Positions 19,555 to 27,124 of a stretch of DNA of 48,004 nt are shown in pieces. Positions within the stretch are counted from its first letter, which is position 1. Each line of letters opens with the position of its first letter. This DNA comes from Modestobacter caceresii (lineage in GTDB: Bacteria; Actinomycetota; Actinomycetes; Mycobacteriales; Geodermatophilaceae): contig NZ_JPMX01000010.1 of NCBI RefSeq assembly GCF_000761485.1, positions 1 to 48,004 on the forward strand, given 5' to 3'. The notes beneath the pieces are model-generated. The model was not told the origin of the DNA, made no database searches, and was given only the letters and a program-made list of their open reading frames with translations. The position numbers were made by a program, and so were the translations under genes.

Positions 19555-20442
19555 GTGTCCGTGACACAGCGATCGTCCCTGCTCCGCGCCGTCCCCCTGC
19601 TCTGGGCGGAGACCCGGCCGGTGGTGCAGGCGGTCTTCGCGCTGCGGTACACCGTCGGGGCCGTCGTCGGGGTGGCCGGTGCCGGCGCACTGCGGCCGGC
19701 GGTCGTGATCGGTGCGCTGGCCTGGTCGCTGCTGGTGATGAGCATCTACCTGGTCAACGGGGTCTCCGACCTGCTCGGCGACCGGGCCAACGGCAGCACC
19801 CGGCCGCTGGCCTCCGGCCGGGTCGAGGCGCGGGTCGCGGTGCGGACGGCGTGGGCGCTGGCCGTCGCCGGCCTGCTGTTGGCGGCCTGCTCGGGCGTGC
19901 TCGCACTGCTGGCCTGCGCGGTGGCGATGACCGTGCTCGGCTGGGCGTACAGCGTCGGACCGCGGCCGCTGAAGCACAGCGTGGCCGGTACCACGGTGGC
20001 CGCGATCGGGGGCGGCCTGCTCAGCTACGGCGCCGGCGTGGCCGCGGCCGGTGGGGGCCTGTCGGCCCCGTACGCAGCGGTCTTCCTGCTCCTGTCGGCG
20101 TGGATGGCCGTCGCCGGTGCGTCCAAGGACCTCGGTGACCGGGAGGGGGACCGCCTGGCCGGGCGACGTACCTTGCCCGTCGTGGCCGGACACCGCACCG
20201 CCGTCCGGGGGATCGCCGGCGGTTCGCTGCTGCTGGGGCTGACCGCGCTCGCGTTCGCCGGGGTCTGGCCGCAGCTGCTCGCGCCGGCTGCCGCCGTGTG
20301 CCTGGGTGGCGAGGTCGTCGCCGTGCTGGCGCTGCTGACGCCGGAGGGTGGCCCGCGACCGCTCCGGCGTCGGCCCTACCGTGCCTTCATGGTCACCCAG
20401 TACCTGGCCAACCCGCTCGTCGTCGTCAGCGTGCTGCTGTGA
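19555..20442 (+). CDS. UbiA family prenyltransferase
   Basis: The roughly 295-residue integral membrane protein has eight to nine hydrophobic helices. The first Asp-rich motif is NGVSDLLGDRANGSTRPLA and the second is KDLGDREGDRLAGRRTLP; both are the Mg-diphosphate binding sites of UbiA enzymes. It would transfer a prenyl group to an aromatic or other acceptor in the membrane; the acceptor is unknown. GTG 19555 is preferred because of the -10 box; GTG 19561 is close by. Its stop overlaps the histidine kinase start (GTGA), so the three genes form one transcription unit. This pairing of a prenyltransferase with a two-component system is not one I recognise. Confidence 0.88.
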   Translation: MSVTQRSSLLRAVPLLWAETRPVVQAVFALRYTVGAVVGVAGAGALRPAVVIGALAWSLLVMSIYLVNGVSDLLGDRANGSTRPLASGRVEARVAVRTAWALAVAGLLLAACSGVLALLACAVAMTVLGWAYSVGPRPLKHSVAGTTVAAIGGGLLSYGAGVAAAGGGLSAPYAAVFLLLSAWMAVAGASKDLGDREGDRLAGRRTLPVVAGHRTAVRGIAGGSLLLGLTALAFAGVWPQLLAPAAAVCLGGEVVAVLALLTPEGGPRPLRRRPYRAFMVTQYLANPLVVVSVLL

Positions 20443-21509
20443 CCGCGCCGGACGTCGGCCGGATCACCGATGCCGAGCTCGACGCCGCGATCGCCGACAC
20501 GGTCCTGGCCGACGCCGCCGTGGTCGCCCCCCGACTGTCGGCGGACCCCGCCCGGGCCGTCCAGCTGCACGGTCGCCTCCTCGCCGTGCTGCGGGTGACG
20601 CACGCCCGGGTCCGCGGGCTGCCGCCGGCCGCGGCCCCGGCCGCCCAGCCCGACGTCGGCGCCGACCGGGCCCGCACCGGCCTGCACCCGGCCGAGTCGC
20701 TGCGGGTCGCCAGCCTGCTGTTCCAGCGCGCGCTGCCCGCGCTCGTCGCGCAGCACCGGGACGACGCGGCGCCCGGAGCCGGGTCCACCACCGAGCAGGT
20801 CGCGCTGGTCCTGCACCAGGTGATCGACGAGCTGGTGATCCCCGCGTCGATCTCCTACGTCGACGTGCTGCTCGCCCGGATCAGCGACGCCAACCGGGAC
20901 GAACGCCGCCGGGTCGCCCGCGACCTGCACGACCACACCAGCCACGGGATCGGTGCGGCGATGCAGGGCATCGACCTGGCCCTGCACCTGCACGCCACCG
21001 GCCAGCCGCTGGACGTGGAGAGGCTCCGCACCACCCGGCAGCTGCTGCTGGACACGCTCAACGACGTGCGTGGCATGGCCACCCGGCTGCGCGACGTGGT
21101 CGGGGACCGCACGCTCGGCCAGGCGCTGCAGGAGTACCTGGACTTCACCGCCCCGGTCGGGCTGGAGGTCACGCTCACCGAGGACGGCGAGGACGTGGCG
21201 CCGCTGCCCGGCCACGTCAAGGAGGAGAGCTACCTCATCGTGCGCGAGGCGATCCGCAACTCGTTCCTGCACGGCCGACGGGCGACCCGGCTCGACGTCG
21301 CCGTCCGGGTCGCCGACGGTCAGCTGACCGCCACCGTGGCCGACGACGGCTCCGGCTTCGACCCCGCGGCGGTCGACGCCACCCGCAGCGTGGGGCTCTC
21401 CTCGGTGCGCGAGCGCGCCGAGGGCCTCGGCGGCAGCGTGGCCCTCGACACCGGGCCGGGCGGCGTCCGGCTGGTGCTCACCGTGCCGGTGCCGAGGGCG
21501 TCGGCGTGA
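20439..21509 (+). CDS. Two-component sensor histidine kinase (NarL-partner type, no membrane segment)
   Basis: The 356-residue protein has no hydrophobic helix, so it is cytoplasmic. The phosphoacceptor motif is RRRVARDLHDHTSHGIGAAM at about residues 157-176 (HisKA_3 family). The HATPase domain shows the N box REAIRNSFLHG, the G1 box VADDGSGFDP and a G2 region GLSSVRERAEGLGG. The N-terminal 150 residues are an uncharacterised helical sensor region. It overlaps both neighbours by four bases and should phosphorylate the downstream response regulator. Confidence 0.93.
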   Translation: MTAPDVGRITDAELDAAIADTVLADAAVVAPRLSADPARAVQLHGRLLAVLRVTHARVRGLPPAAAPAAQPDVGADRARTGLHPAESLRVASLLFQRALPALVAQHRDDAAPGAGSTTEQVALVLHQVIDELVIPASISYVDVLLARISDANRDERRRVARDLHDHTSHGIGAAMQGIDLALHLHATGQPLDVERLRTTRQLLLDTLNDVRGMATRLRDVVGDRTLGQALQEYLDFTAPVGLEVTLTEDGEDVAPLPGHVKEESYLIVREAIRNSFLHGRRATRLDVAVRVADGQLTATVADDGSGFDPAAVDATRSVGLSSVRERAEGLGGSVALDTGPGGVRLVLTVPVPRASA

Positions 21510-22165
21510 CCGGCCCCGAGCGCGGTCTCCGGGTGGTCCTGGTCGACGACCACCGGCTGTTCCGCGAGAGCCTGGGCGCGCTGCTCGCCGTCCACCAGGG
21601 CATCGAGGTGGTGGCGGAGGGCGCGAACGGGGAGGAGGCGGTCCGGCTGGCCCGCCTCCACCAGCCCGACGTGGTGCTGCTGGACGTGGAGATGCCGGGT
21701 CAGTCGGTGCTGACCTCGCTGGTCGAGATCCGCAGCGCCTCGCCGTCCACCCGCATCGTCGTCCTGACCATGCACGAGAACACCCCGCTGGCCCGCCAGC
21801 TGCTGCTGCGCGGCGCCTCCGCCTACCTGATCAAGACGATCGGGCACCACGAGCTGGTCGCGGCGATCCGGGCCGCCACCGACCGTGAGCAGGACCTGAT
21901 CACCCTGTCGGTGTCCCGCGGTGGGCTGGCCGGCCTCACCTCGCAGGGTGGGCCGATGCTGTCCGAACGCGAGGTGGAGGTGCTCGCCCTGGTCGGCAAG
22001 GCGCGCTCCAACGCGGCGATCGCCGCCGAGCTGCGGATCAGCGAGGGCACGGTGAAGCGGCACCTGAGCAACATCAACGCCAAGCTCGGTTCGACGTCCC
22101 GGCTGGACGCCGTGCGGCGGGCGACCCGGGCGCGGCTGCTCGCTCCCGGTCTGGGGGACGACTGA
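21506..22165 (+). CDS. Response regulator, NarL/LuxR family
   Basis: The 219-residue protein has a receiver domain with VVLVDDHRLFRESL and the phospho-acceptor Asp in PDVVLLDVEMPG (about residue 57), the switch residue in VVLTMHENTP and Lys in SAYLIKTIG. The LuxR-type helix-turn-helix follows at about residues 150-210 (LSEREVEVLALVGKARSNAA and ISEGTVKRHLSNINAKL). It is translationally coupled to the kinase (GTGA). Target genes are unknown; autoregulation of the ubiA operon through the 19487 dyad is only a guess. Confidence 0.95.
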   Translation: MTGPERGLRVVLVDDHRLFRESLGALLAVHQGIEVVAEGANGEEAVRLARLHQPDVVLLDVEMPGQSVLTSLVEIRSASPSTRIVVLTMHENTPLARQLLLRGASAYLIKTIGHHELVAAIRAATDREQDLITLSVSRGGLAGLTSQGGPMLSEREVEVLALVGKARSNAAIAAELRISEGTVKRHLSNINAKLGSTSRLDAVRRATRARLLAPGLGDD

Positions 22166-22166
22166 C

Positions 22167-22223
22167 GAAGGACCCCGTCCTCCCCACCCTTCGCAGGCTC
22201 AGGGCGGTGCCCTGGACGGGGCC
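22167..22223. terminator. Terminator hairpin / intergenic repeat copy B
   Basis: CCCCGTCC (22173-22180) pairs with GGACGGGG (22214-22221), with a 33-base loop containing TTCGCAGGCTC. It separates the convergent response regulator and membrane protein genes. The segment resembles the repeat at 19041-19100. Confidence 0.6.
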
Positions 22224-22224
22224 G

Positions 22225-22830
22225 TCAGGGCAGGGGGTGGCCCAGGGCGTCGGCGACCGTGGCCGGGTCGCGCACCCAGCCGGTGAACGCCTTCGGGGTC
22301 TCCCCGTCGGGGCCCAGGTGCCGGACGCTGATCCGCTGCCGGCCCGGCCACCAGCCGCCGCGCCGCTTGGCCTTCGGCCAGCCGGCCGGCGGCGCGCCCA
22401 GCACCACCTCGCGGACCAGCACCAGCGGGACCACCCCGAAGGACGACGTCTGCCGCAGCCCGGCGATGTCGGTGGAGACGGCGAAGTCGGAGACGGTGAA
22501 CCGGCCGGTCGACACCACCAGCACCAGCAGGCCGAGCCCCAGGGCGATCGGCGCCTCCGCGGCGGCCGCGGCGCTGCCGTCCCGCCAGCCCAGGAACCCC
22601 AGCCAGGCCGCGACGGCGAGCACGGTCAGCGTGATGACCAGCGGCGAGGCCGGGTCGTACTGCCAGTACCGCAGCGGCCGCGGGGTCACCGTGACGTGCC
22701 GCTTGGGCCCGCGGCTGGCGAGGTAGCCGTAGCTGGTGACCTGGTTGATGTGCCGTTCACGGTCCCGGGCGGCCTGCACGACCAGGGGCTCGCCGTTGTC
22801 TCGTCGGGACCGGGATGGCATGCCCGCCAT
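22225..22830 (-). CDS. Membrane protein of unknown function
   Basis: The 201-residue protein has a basic, polar N-terminus, two hydrophobic helices in the middle (LVITLTVLAVAAWLGFLGW and APIALGLGLLVLVVSTGRF, about residues 64-110) and a soluble C-terminal part that looks like a small beta-rich domain. Similar proteins with two helices before a PH-like domain are common in actinobacteria, but I cannot name the family. ATG 22830 or ATG 22821 could be the start. Its stop abuts the terminator hairpin shared with the response regulator. Confidence 0.7.
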   Translation of the reverse strand: MAGMPSRSRRDNGEPLVVQAARDRERHINQVTSYGYLASRGPKRHVTVTPRPLRYWQYDPASPLVITLTVLAVAAWLGFLGWRDGSAAAAAEAPIALGLGLLVLVVSTGRFTVSDFAVSTDIAGLRQTSSFGVVPLVLVREVVLGAPPAGWPKAKRRGGWWPGRQRISVRHLGPDGETPKAFTGWVRDPATVADALGHPLP

Positions 22831-22884
22831 GATCGCAGGAGGGCCTCCCGTGCCGGTCGCAGCAGCGCTGTCGGTGCGCAGTGG

Positions 22885-22890
22885 GAGACT
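22885..22890 (+). promoter_or_regulatory. -10-like box of era
   Basis: GAGACT ends 7 bases before GTG 22898. The match to TANNNT is weak, but the spacing is the leaderless one. Confidence 0.3.
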
Positions 22891-22897
22891 GGACGGC

Positions 22898-23815
22898 GTG
22901 ACCTCCTCCGATCAGCCGCCGTACCGCAGCGGCTTCGCCTGCCTGGTCGGCCGGCCCAACGCGGGCAAGACCACGCTGACGAACGCCCTGGTCGGCGAGA
23001 AGGTCGGCATCGTCAGCAACCGGCCGCAGACCACCCGGCACGCCATCCGCGGGGTGGTGCACCGGCCGGCCGGCCAGCTGGTGCTCGTCGACACCCCGGG
23101 GCTGCACAAGCCCAAGAGCCTGCTCGGCCAGCGGCTCAACGACGTCGTCCGCGACACCCTGTCCGAGGTCGACGTCATCGTCTTCTGCATCCCCGCCGAC
23201 CAGCCCGTCGGCACCGGCGACGCCTTCATCGCCCGGCAGCTCAGGGAGGTCTCCACCCCGATCGTGCTGGTGGTGACCAAGACCGACGCGGCCAGCAAGA
23301 AGGCCATCACCCAGCAGCTCGTGGCGGCCAGCAAGCTGGTCGAGGCGCGGGAGATCGTGCCGGTCAGCGCGGTGGCCGGTGACCAGGTCACGCTGCTGGA
23401 GGACCTGCTGATCGGCATGCTGCCCGAGGGGCCGCCGATGTACCCCGACGAGCAGACCACCGACGAGGACGTCGAGCGGCAGATCACCGAGCTGGTGCGC
23501 GAGGCCGCCCTGGAGAAGGTGCGCCAGGAGGTGCCGCACTCCCTCGCCGTCACCGTGGAGGAGATGCACCGCAAGCCCGACCCGCGCGACCCGGACGCGG
23601 TGTTCACCGAGATCCACGCGCTGCTGCACGTCGAGCGCCCCAGCCAGAAGCCGATGCTGCTGGGCAAGGGCGGGCAGACGATCAAGGCGATCGGCAGCGA
23701 GGCCCGGGTCGGGCTGGAGACGCTGCTCGGCGGCCGGGTGCACCTGGCCCTGCACGTCACCGTGCTGGGGGAGTGGCAGGACGACCCGAAGAAGCTCAAC
23801 CGGCTCGGTTACTGA
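22898..23815 (+). CDS. era: GTPase Era
   Basis: The 305-residue GTPase has G1 GRPNAGKTTLTNAL, G2 with RPQTTRHAIRGV, G3 LVDTPGLHKPKS, G4 VVTKTDAA and G5 VPVSAVAG, then a C-terminal KH domain (PMLLGKGGQTIKAIGSEAR). Era binds the 16S rRNA 3' end during 30S assembly, which fits its location near ybeY and phoH. GTG 22898 begins just before the first conserved residues. A 25-base direct repeat begins at its stop codon (see 23810-23914). Confidence 0.97.
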   Translation: MTSSDQPPYRSGFACLVGRPNAGKTTLTNALVGEKVGIVSNRPQTTRHAIRGVVHRPAGQLVLVDTPGLHKPKSLLGQRLNDVVRDTLSEVDVIVFCIPADQPVGTGDAFIARQLREVSTPIVLVVTKTDAASKKAITQQLVAASKLVEAREIVPVSAVAGDQVTLLEDLLIGMLPEGPPMYPDEQTTDEDVERQITELVREAALEKVRQEVPHSLAVTVEEMHRKPDPRDPDAVFTEIHALLHVERPSQKPMLLGKGGQTIKAIGSEARVGLETLLGGRVHLALHVTVLGEWQDDPKKLNRLGY

Positions 23816-23914
23816 GGCGGCGGGCGAGTGAGCATCGCAGGGAGCGCCAGCGACCGAGGAGCGGAGCGATCCGTCGCCGGGGACACAGCTACTGAGGCGG
23901 CGGGCGAGTGAGCA
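23810..23914. repeat. 25-bp direct repeat flanking a 55-bp insert between era and recO
   Basis: The same 25 bases, beginning TACTGAGGCGGCGGGCG, occur at 23810-23834 and 23890-23914, 80 bases apart. Each copy contains the era-type TGA and the recO-type GTGAGCA start context. The 55 bases between include a dispersed repeat. The layout looks like an insertion or tandem duplication that copied the era stop and recO start region. Confidence 0.75.
23828..23873 (+). repeat. Dispersed intergenic repeat, copy 1
   Basis: The 46-base segment runs from GTGAGCATCGCAG to GAGGAGCGGAGCGATCCG. A near copy lies at 24667-24709 on the other side of recO. It opens a 27-codon frame (23828-23911) that ends inside the recO start codon (GTGA). 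Confidence 0.65.
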
Positions 23915-24654
23915 CCACCCCGCAGGCGCTCTACCGGGACGAGGGCATCGTGCTGCGCACCCAGAAGCTGGGTGAGGCCGACCGGATCGTCACCGTGCTC
24001 ACCCGGCGCACCGGCAAGGTGCGCGCGGTCGCGAAGGGCGTGCGGCGCACCAAGAGCAAGTTCGGTGCGCGGCTGGAGCCGTTCAGCCACGTGGACCTGC
24101 AGCTCTACACCGGCCGCAACCTCGACATCGTCAGCCAGGCCGAGTCGATCCGGTCCTACGGCACCGAGATCGTCGGCGACTACCGCGCCTACACCGCCGG
24201 CACCGCGGTGCTGGAGACGGCCGACCGGCTGACGGTGGAGGAGAAGGAGCCGTCGCTGCGGATGTTCCTGCTGGTCGTCGGGGCGCTGCGCACGCTGGCC
24301 GAGGGGGTCAAGCCGGCCCCGCTCGTGCTGGACGCGTTCCTGCTCCGGGCGATGTCGGTCGCCGGCTGGGAGCCCGCGCTGGGCGACTGCGCCCGCTGCG
24401 GCGAGGCCGGCCCGCACCGGCACTTCTCCGTCCCGGCCGGGGGCACGGTCTGCCCGTCCTGCCGGCCCACCGGCTCGGCGATGCCCAGCCCGGTCACCAT
24501 CGAACTGCTGGAGGCGCTGTTGTCCGGGGACTGGGGGCGGGCCGAGGCCAGCCTGGGCACCAACCGGCGGGAGGGCAGCGGCCTGGTCGCAGCCCTGCTG
24601 CAGTGGCACCTGGAGCGTGGCCTGCGCTCGCTGCCGCTGGTGGACCGAACGTGA
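23908..24654 (+). CDS. recO: DNA repair protein RecO
   Basis: The 248-residue protein has an N-terminal OB-fold (LYRDEGIVLRTQKLGEADRI, VAKGVRRTKSKFG), a helical middle, and a zinc site CARCGEAG plus CPSCRPTG (about residues 163-195). RecO loads RecA with RecR at single-strand gaps. GTG 23908 is used because the N-terminal strand follows at once; an identical start context exists 80 bases upstream in the duplicated repeat, but that copy is out of frame with recO. Era-recO-uppS order is standard for actinobacteria. Confidence 0.95.
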   Translation: MSTTPQALYRDEGIVLRTQKLGEADRIVTVLTRRTGKVRAVAKGVRRTKSKFGARLEPFSHVDLQLYTGRNLDIVSQAESIRSYGTEIVGDYRAYTAGTAVLETADRLTVEEKEPSLRMFLLVVGALRTLAEGVKPAPLVLDAFLLRAMSVAGWEPALGDCARCGEAGPHRHFSVPAGGTVCPSCRPTGSAMPSPVTIELLEALLSGDWGRAEASLGTNRREGSGLVAALLQWHLERGLRSLPLVDRT

Positions 24655-24666
24655 GCGGAGAGGGTC

Positions 24667-24709
24667 GTGAGCATCGCAGCGAGGAACGAGCGAGGAGCGG
24701 AGCGATCCG
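24667..24709 (+). repeat. Dispersed intergenic repeat, copy 2
   Basis: The 43-base segment has the same ends as 23828-23873 (GTGAGCATCGCAG ... GAGGAGCGGAGCGATCCG) but is slightly shorter in the middle. It lies between recO and uppS, so recO is flanked by both copies in the same orientation. Confidence 0.65.
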
Positions 24710-24727
24710 CGGGAGCGAACCGGTGAC

Positions 24728-25495
24728 GTGGTGAAGCGCGAGGTGAAGGCTCCCAACCCGCACCCCTCGGGCGTCACCCCGCCGGACATCCCGGACGACA
24801 AGGTGCCGCACCACGTGGCGATCGTGATGGACGGCAACGGCCGCTGGGCGAAGCAGCGCGGGCTGCCGCGCACCGCCGGGCACGAGGCGGGGGAGACCTC
24901 GCTGTTCGACTGCGTCGAGGGCGCCATCGAGCTGGGCATCGGGGCGATCAGCGCCTACGCGTTCTCCACGGAGAACTGGCGGCGCAGCCCGGACGAGGTC
25001 CGTTTCCTGATGGGCTTCAACCGCGACGTCATCCGCCGCCGCCGCGACGAGATGCACGAGCTCGGGGTGCGGGTGCGCTGGGCCGGGCGGCGTCCCAAGC
25101 TCTGGCGCAGCGTCATCAAGGAGCTCGAGGTCGCCGAGGAGCTGACGCAGGACAACGACGTCCTGACCCTCACCATGTGCGTCAACTACGGCGGCCGGGC
25201 AGAGATCGCCGACGCCGCGGCCGCGATCGCCCGCGAGGTGGCCGCCGGCCGGATCAAGCCGGAGAAGGTCACCGAGGAAACGGTCGCCCGGTTCCTCGAC
25301 GAGCCGGACATGCCCGACGTCGACCTGTTCGTGCGCAGTTCGGGGGAGAACCGCACCAGCAACTTCCTGCTGTGGCAGGCCGCCTACGCCGAGCTGGTCT
25401 TCCTGGACACGCTGTGGCCGGACTTCGACCGCCGGCACCTGTGGCAGGCCTGCGAGGAGTACGCCAGCCGCCAGCGTCGTTTCGGCAGCGCCTGA
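24728..25495 (+). CDS. uppS: Isoprenyl (undecaprenyl/decaprenyl) diphosphate synthase
   Basis: The 255-residue cis-prenyltransferase has [20 protein letters not shown] with the catalytic Asp, [15 protein letters not shown], and the C-terminal [19 protein letters not shown] and FLDTLWPDF motifs. It makes the long-chain lipid carrier for peptidoglycan and wall polymers. In the usual RTSGE motif this protein reads RSSGE, a conservative change. GTG 24728 or GTG 24731 could be the start. It ends in a small hairpin shared with the convergent arsR gene. Confidence 0.95.
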   Translation: MVKREVKAPNPHPSGVTPPDIPDDKVPHHVAIVMDGNGRWAKQRGLPRTAGHEAGETSLFDCVEGAIELGIGAISAYAFSTENWRRSPDEVRFLMGFNRDVIRRRRDEMHELGVRVRWAGRRPKLWRSVIKELEVAEELTQDNDVLTLTMCVNYGGRAEIADAAAAIAREVAAGRIKPEKVTEETVARFLDEPDMPDVDLFVRSSGENRTSNFLLWQAAYAELVFLDTLWPDFDRRHLWQACEEYASRQRRFGSA

Positions 25496-25508
25496 AGGAG
25501 CTGCTTCA
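25493..25508. terminator. Short hairpin across convergent stops of uppS and arsR
   Basis: TGAAG (25493-25497) pairs with CTTCA (25504-25508). The left arm begins with the uppS stop and the right arm ends with the arsR stop in complement. It may give weak bidirectional termination. Confidence 0.35.
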
Positions 25509-25856
25509 AGCGGGGTCGGTGGACTCGGTGGCGTGGCCGGCGTGGGCGAGGGCGTCGCGGACGATGTGGGCCACGTGCCCGTCGACCAGGCGGTAGTCGA
25601 CCTCGCGGTGCCGGCGGACGCCGGTCACCAGACCGGCGCCGCGCAGCACCCGCAGGTGCTGGGAGACCAGCGGCTGTGGCACGCCCAGCGCGTCGACCAG
25701 CTGGTGCACGCAGCGGGAGCCGTGCTCGTCCAGCAGGGTCACGATCGACATCCGCAGCGGCGAGGCGAGCGCGGCCAGCAGCTCGCTGGCGGCCTGGACG
25801 TCGGCGGGGACGCTCCGGGACCCGGGCCGGGAGGACGGGGTCACGGACGTGGACAT
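25506..25856 (-). CDS. ArsR/SmtB family metal-type repressor
   Basis: The 116-residue winged-helix protein has LLAALASPLRMSIVTLLDEH, the recognition region DALGVPQPLVSQHLRVLRGA and a beta wing VTGVRRHREVDYRLVDGH. The last helix has His residues (HVAHIVRDALAHAGHATE), typical of alpha5-type zinc sensing. In mycobacteria an SmtB-like gene (Rv2358) with zur follows uppS and precedes glyS, so this is the syntenic equivalent without the zur partner. ATG 25856 is 67 bases from the divergent monooxygenase gene, with a dyad between. Confidence 0.9.
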   Translation of the reverse strand: MSTSVTPSSRPGSRSVPADVQAASELLAALASPLRMSIVTLLDEHGSRCVHQLVDALGVPQPLVSQHLRVLRGAGLVTGVRRHREVDYRLVDGHVAHIVRDALAHAGHATESTDPA

Positions 25857-25876
25857 GGCACCATGGTCCGAGCGCC

Positions 25877-25891
25877 TGAGAACGGTTGTCA
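25877..25891. promoter_or_regulatory. Possible ArsR/SmtB operator
   Basis: TGAGAACGGTTGTCA is a 15-base imperfect palindrome (6 of 7 pairs), lying 21 bases upstream of the arsR start and 32 bases upstream of the divergent gene. SmtB-type operators are short dyads of this kind in divergent promoters. Confidence 0.45.
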
Positions 25892-25922
25892 ACTCTTGTC
25901 GCATCGAGGAGGGAGGTGCCCG

Positions 25923-26198
25923 GTGTTCGCCGTGACCCGCCTGCGCGTCGCAGATGACGACGTCCCCGCCTTCCTGGCCGCCGCTGACGAGCTGCTCGCC
26001 GCCCTGCGGGCCCGCCCCGGCTTCCTCGGTGGCGAGCTGGGCCGCGCCGCCGACGACCCGCAGCTGTTCGCCCTCTGCACCCGCTGGGACGGCGTCGGCG
26101 CCTACCGCCGAGGCCTGTCCGCGGCCGAGGTGAAGATCGCCGGCGCCCCGGTGTGGGTGCACGCCCTCGACGAGCCCGGCGTCTACCTCACCGACTGA
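25923..26198 (+). CDS. Antibiotic biosynthesis monooxygenase (ABM)-like protein
   Basis: The 91-residue protein has the small ferredoxin-like ABM pattern: a starting strand FAVTRLRVA, an amphipathic helix with LAAADELLAALRARPGFLGGELGRA, a strand LFALCTRWD and a final YRRGLSAAEV helix. Members include quinol monooxygenases and heme-degrading enzymes, but many are uncharacterised. GTG 25923 has a GGAGG site in proper position. It is divergent from the ArsR repressor, so metal-controlled expression is plausible. Confidence 0.75.
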   Translation: MFAVTRLRVADDDVPAFLAAADELLAALRARPGFLGGELGRAADDPQLFALCTRWDGVGAYRRGLSAAEVKIAGAPVWVHALDEPGVYLTD

Positions 26199-26294
26199 CC
26201 GGAGAGGCACACCGCACCGGCCTGGGCGCCTGCCGCGGCAACCGCGCGCCGCCCGCACGAGGCGCGGCATGAGCGGGCGTCTGGGCGCCGGAGC

Positions 26295-27035
26295 CTAGCC
26301 GCTGACCGACTCCAGCACCGTGGCGAGTTCCGCCGGTCGGCTGATCATCGGCCAGTGCCACGTCGGAAGTTCGACGTAGGTCCAGTCGCCGTCGACCATG
26401 TGCGCGAACACCGGTGCGTGGGGTGCCATCTGCTGCAGTTGCTCGAGGCTGAAGCTGCACAGCACGCCCGTCCGTGGCACGCGCTCCCAGGAGCCAGTGA
26501 GCGCGACCGGCTGGGTGGCGGTGAGCCAGGGCTGCGGCTGCGAGCCCTCGACCAGCGCTGCGACGGCAGCGTCGTCGACCCCGGGTACCGCGGCGGCGAG
26601 TGCGGCCCAGGGCGGCGGCGGGAGCTTCCAGCCCTGGCCGTGGGTCATGACCAGATCGTCGTTGGCCGCGCGCGCCTCGGGTCCCTCGAAGTCGGCCTGT
26701 GCCATGCCGTCCGGCAGTGGGCCCGAGTCGACGTAGACCAGGCGCGCCACGCGCTCAGGCATGCGGTCCGCCGCACCGGTCGTCACGAGGGCGCCGTAGC
26801 TGTGCCCTACGAGCACGACGTCGTGCAGGTCCTGCTGCTCGAGCAAGCGCACGACGTCGTCGATGTGAGCAGTCAGGTCGGTCTCGGGCGAGGCGAGGTG
26901 GACGCGCTCGCCCATGCCTGAGAGGTCGACGGCGTGCACGACATGGCCGCGCTCACGCAGCGAGTCTGCGACAGGCCGCCAGACCCAGGCCCCGAGCCAG
27001 AAGCCGGGGACGAGGACGTAGGTGGTGGTGTTCAT
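26295..27035 (-). CDS. Alpha/beta hydrolase
   Basis: The 246-residue hydrolase has an oxyanion region YVLVPGFWLGAWVW, the nucleophile elbow VVLVGHSYGALVTTG (Ser about residue 85), an acid in VYVDSGPLPDG and a final His in LPTWHWPMISRPAEL. It resembles plant hydroxynitrile lyase/esterase-like members, as is typical for actinobacterial salicylate-esterase-like proteins. The ATG at 27035 lies 7 bases after a TAGCGT -10 box, so the mRNA is probably leaderless. The gene is divergent from a WYL regulator that probably controls it. Confidence 0.9.
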   Translation of the reverse strand: MNTTTYVLVPGFWLGAWVWRPVADSLRERGHVVHAVDLSGMGERVHLASPETDLTAHIDDVVRLLEQQDLHDVVLVGHSYGALVTTGAADRMPERVARLVYVDSGPLPDGMAQADFEGPEARAANDDLVMTHGQGWKLPPPPWAALAAAVPGVDDAAVAALVEGSQPQPWLTATQPVALTGSWERVPRTGVLCSFSLEQLQQMAPHAPVFAHMVDGDWTYVELPTWHWPMISRPAELATVLESVSG

Positions 27036-27042
27036 GGCGACG

Positions 27043-27048
27043 ACGCTA
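27043..27048 (-). promoter_or_regulatory. -10 box of the alpha/beta hydrolase gene
   Basis: On the minus strand TAGCGT is followed by 7 bases and ATG 27035, giving a leaderless start. A small dyad (27053-27070) covers the region upstream towards -35. Confidence 0.5.
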
Positions 27049-27052
27049 GGCT

Positions 27053-27070
27053 GGAATGCGGGCAGATTCC
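27053..27070. promoter_or_regulatory. Possible WYL-regulator operator
   Basis: GGAAT (27053-27057) and ATTCC (27066-27070) form an inverted repeat with 8 bases between. It lies over the spacer/-35 region of the hydrolase promoter and 55 bases before the regulator start. Confidence 0.4.
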
Positions 27071-27124
27071 GCCCGGTATGCAGCGTCGGCACACAGATCG
27101 TCCCCAGCACCGCCGAGGAGGGCC

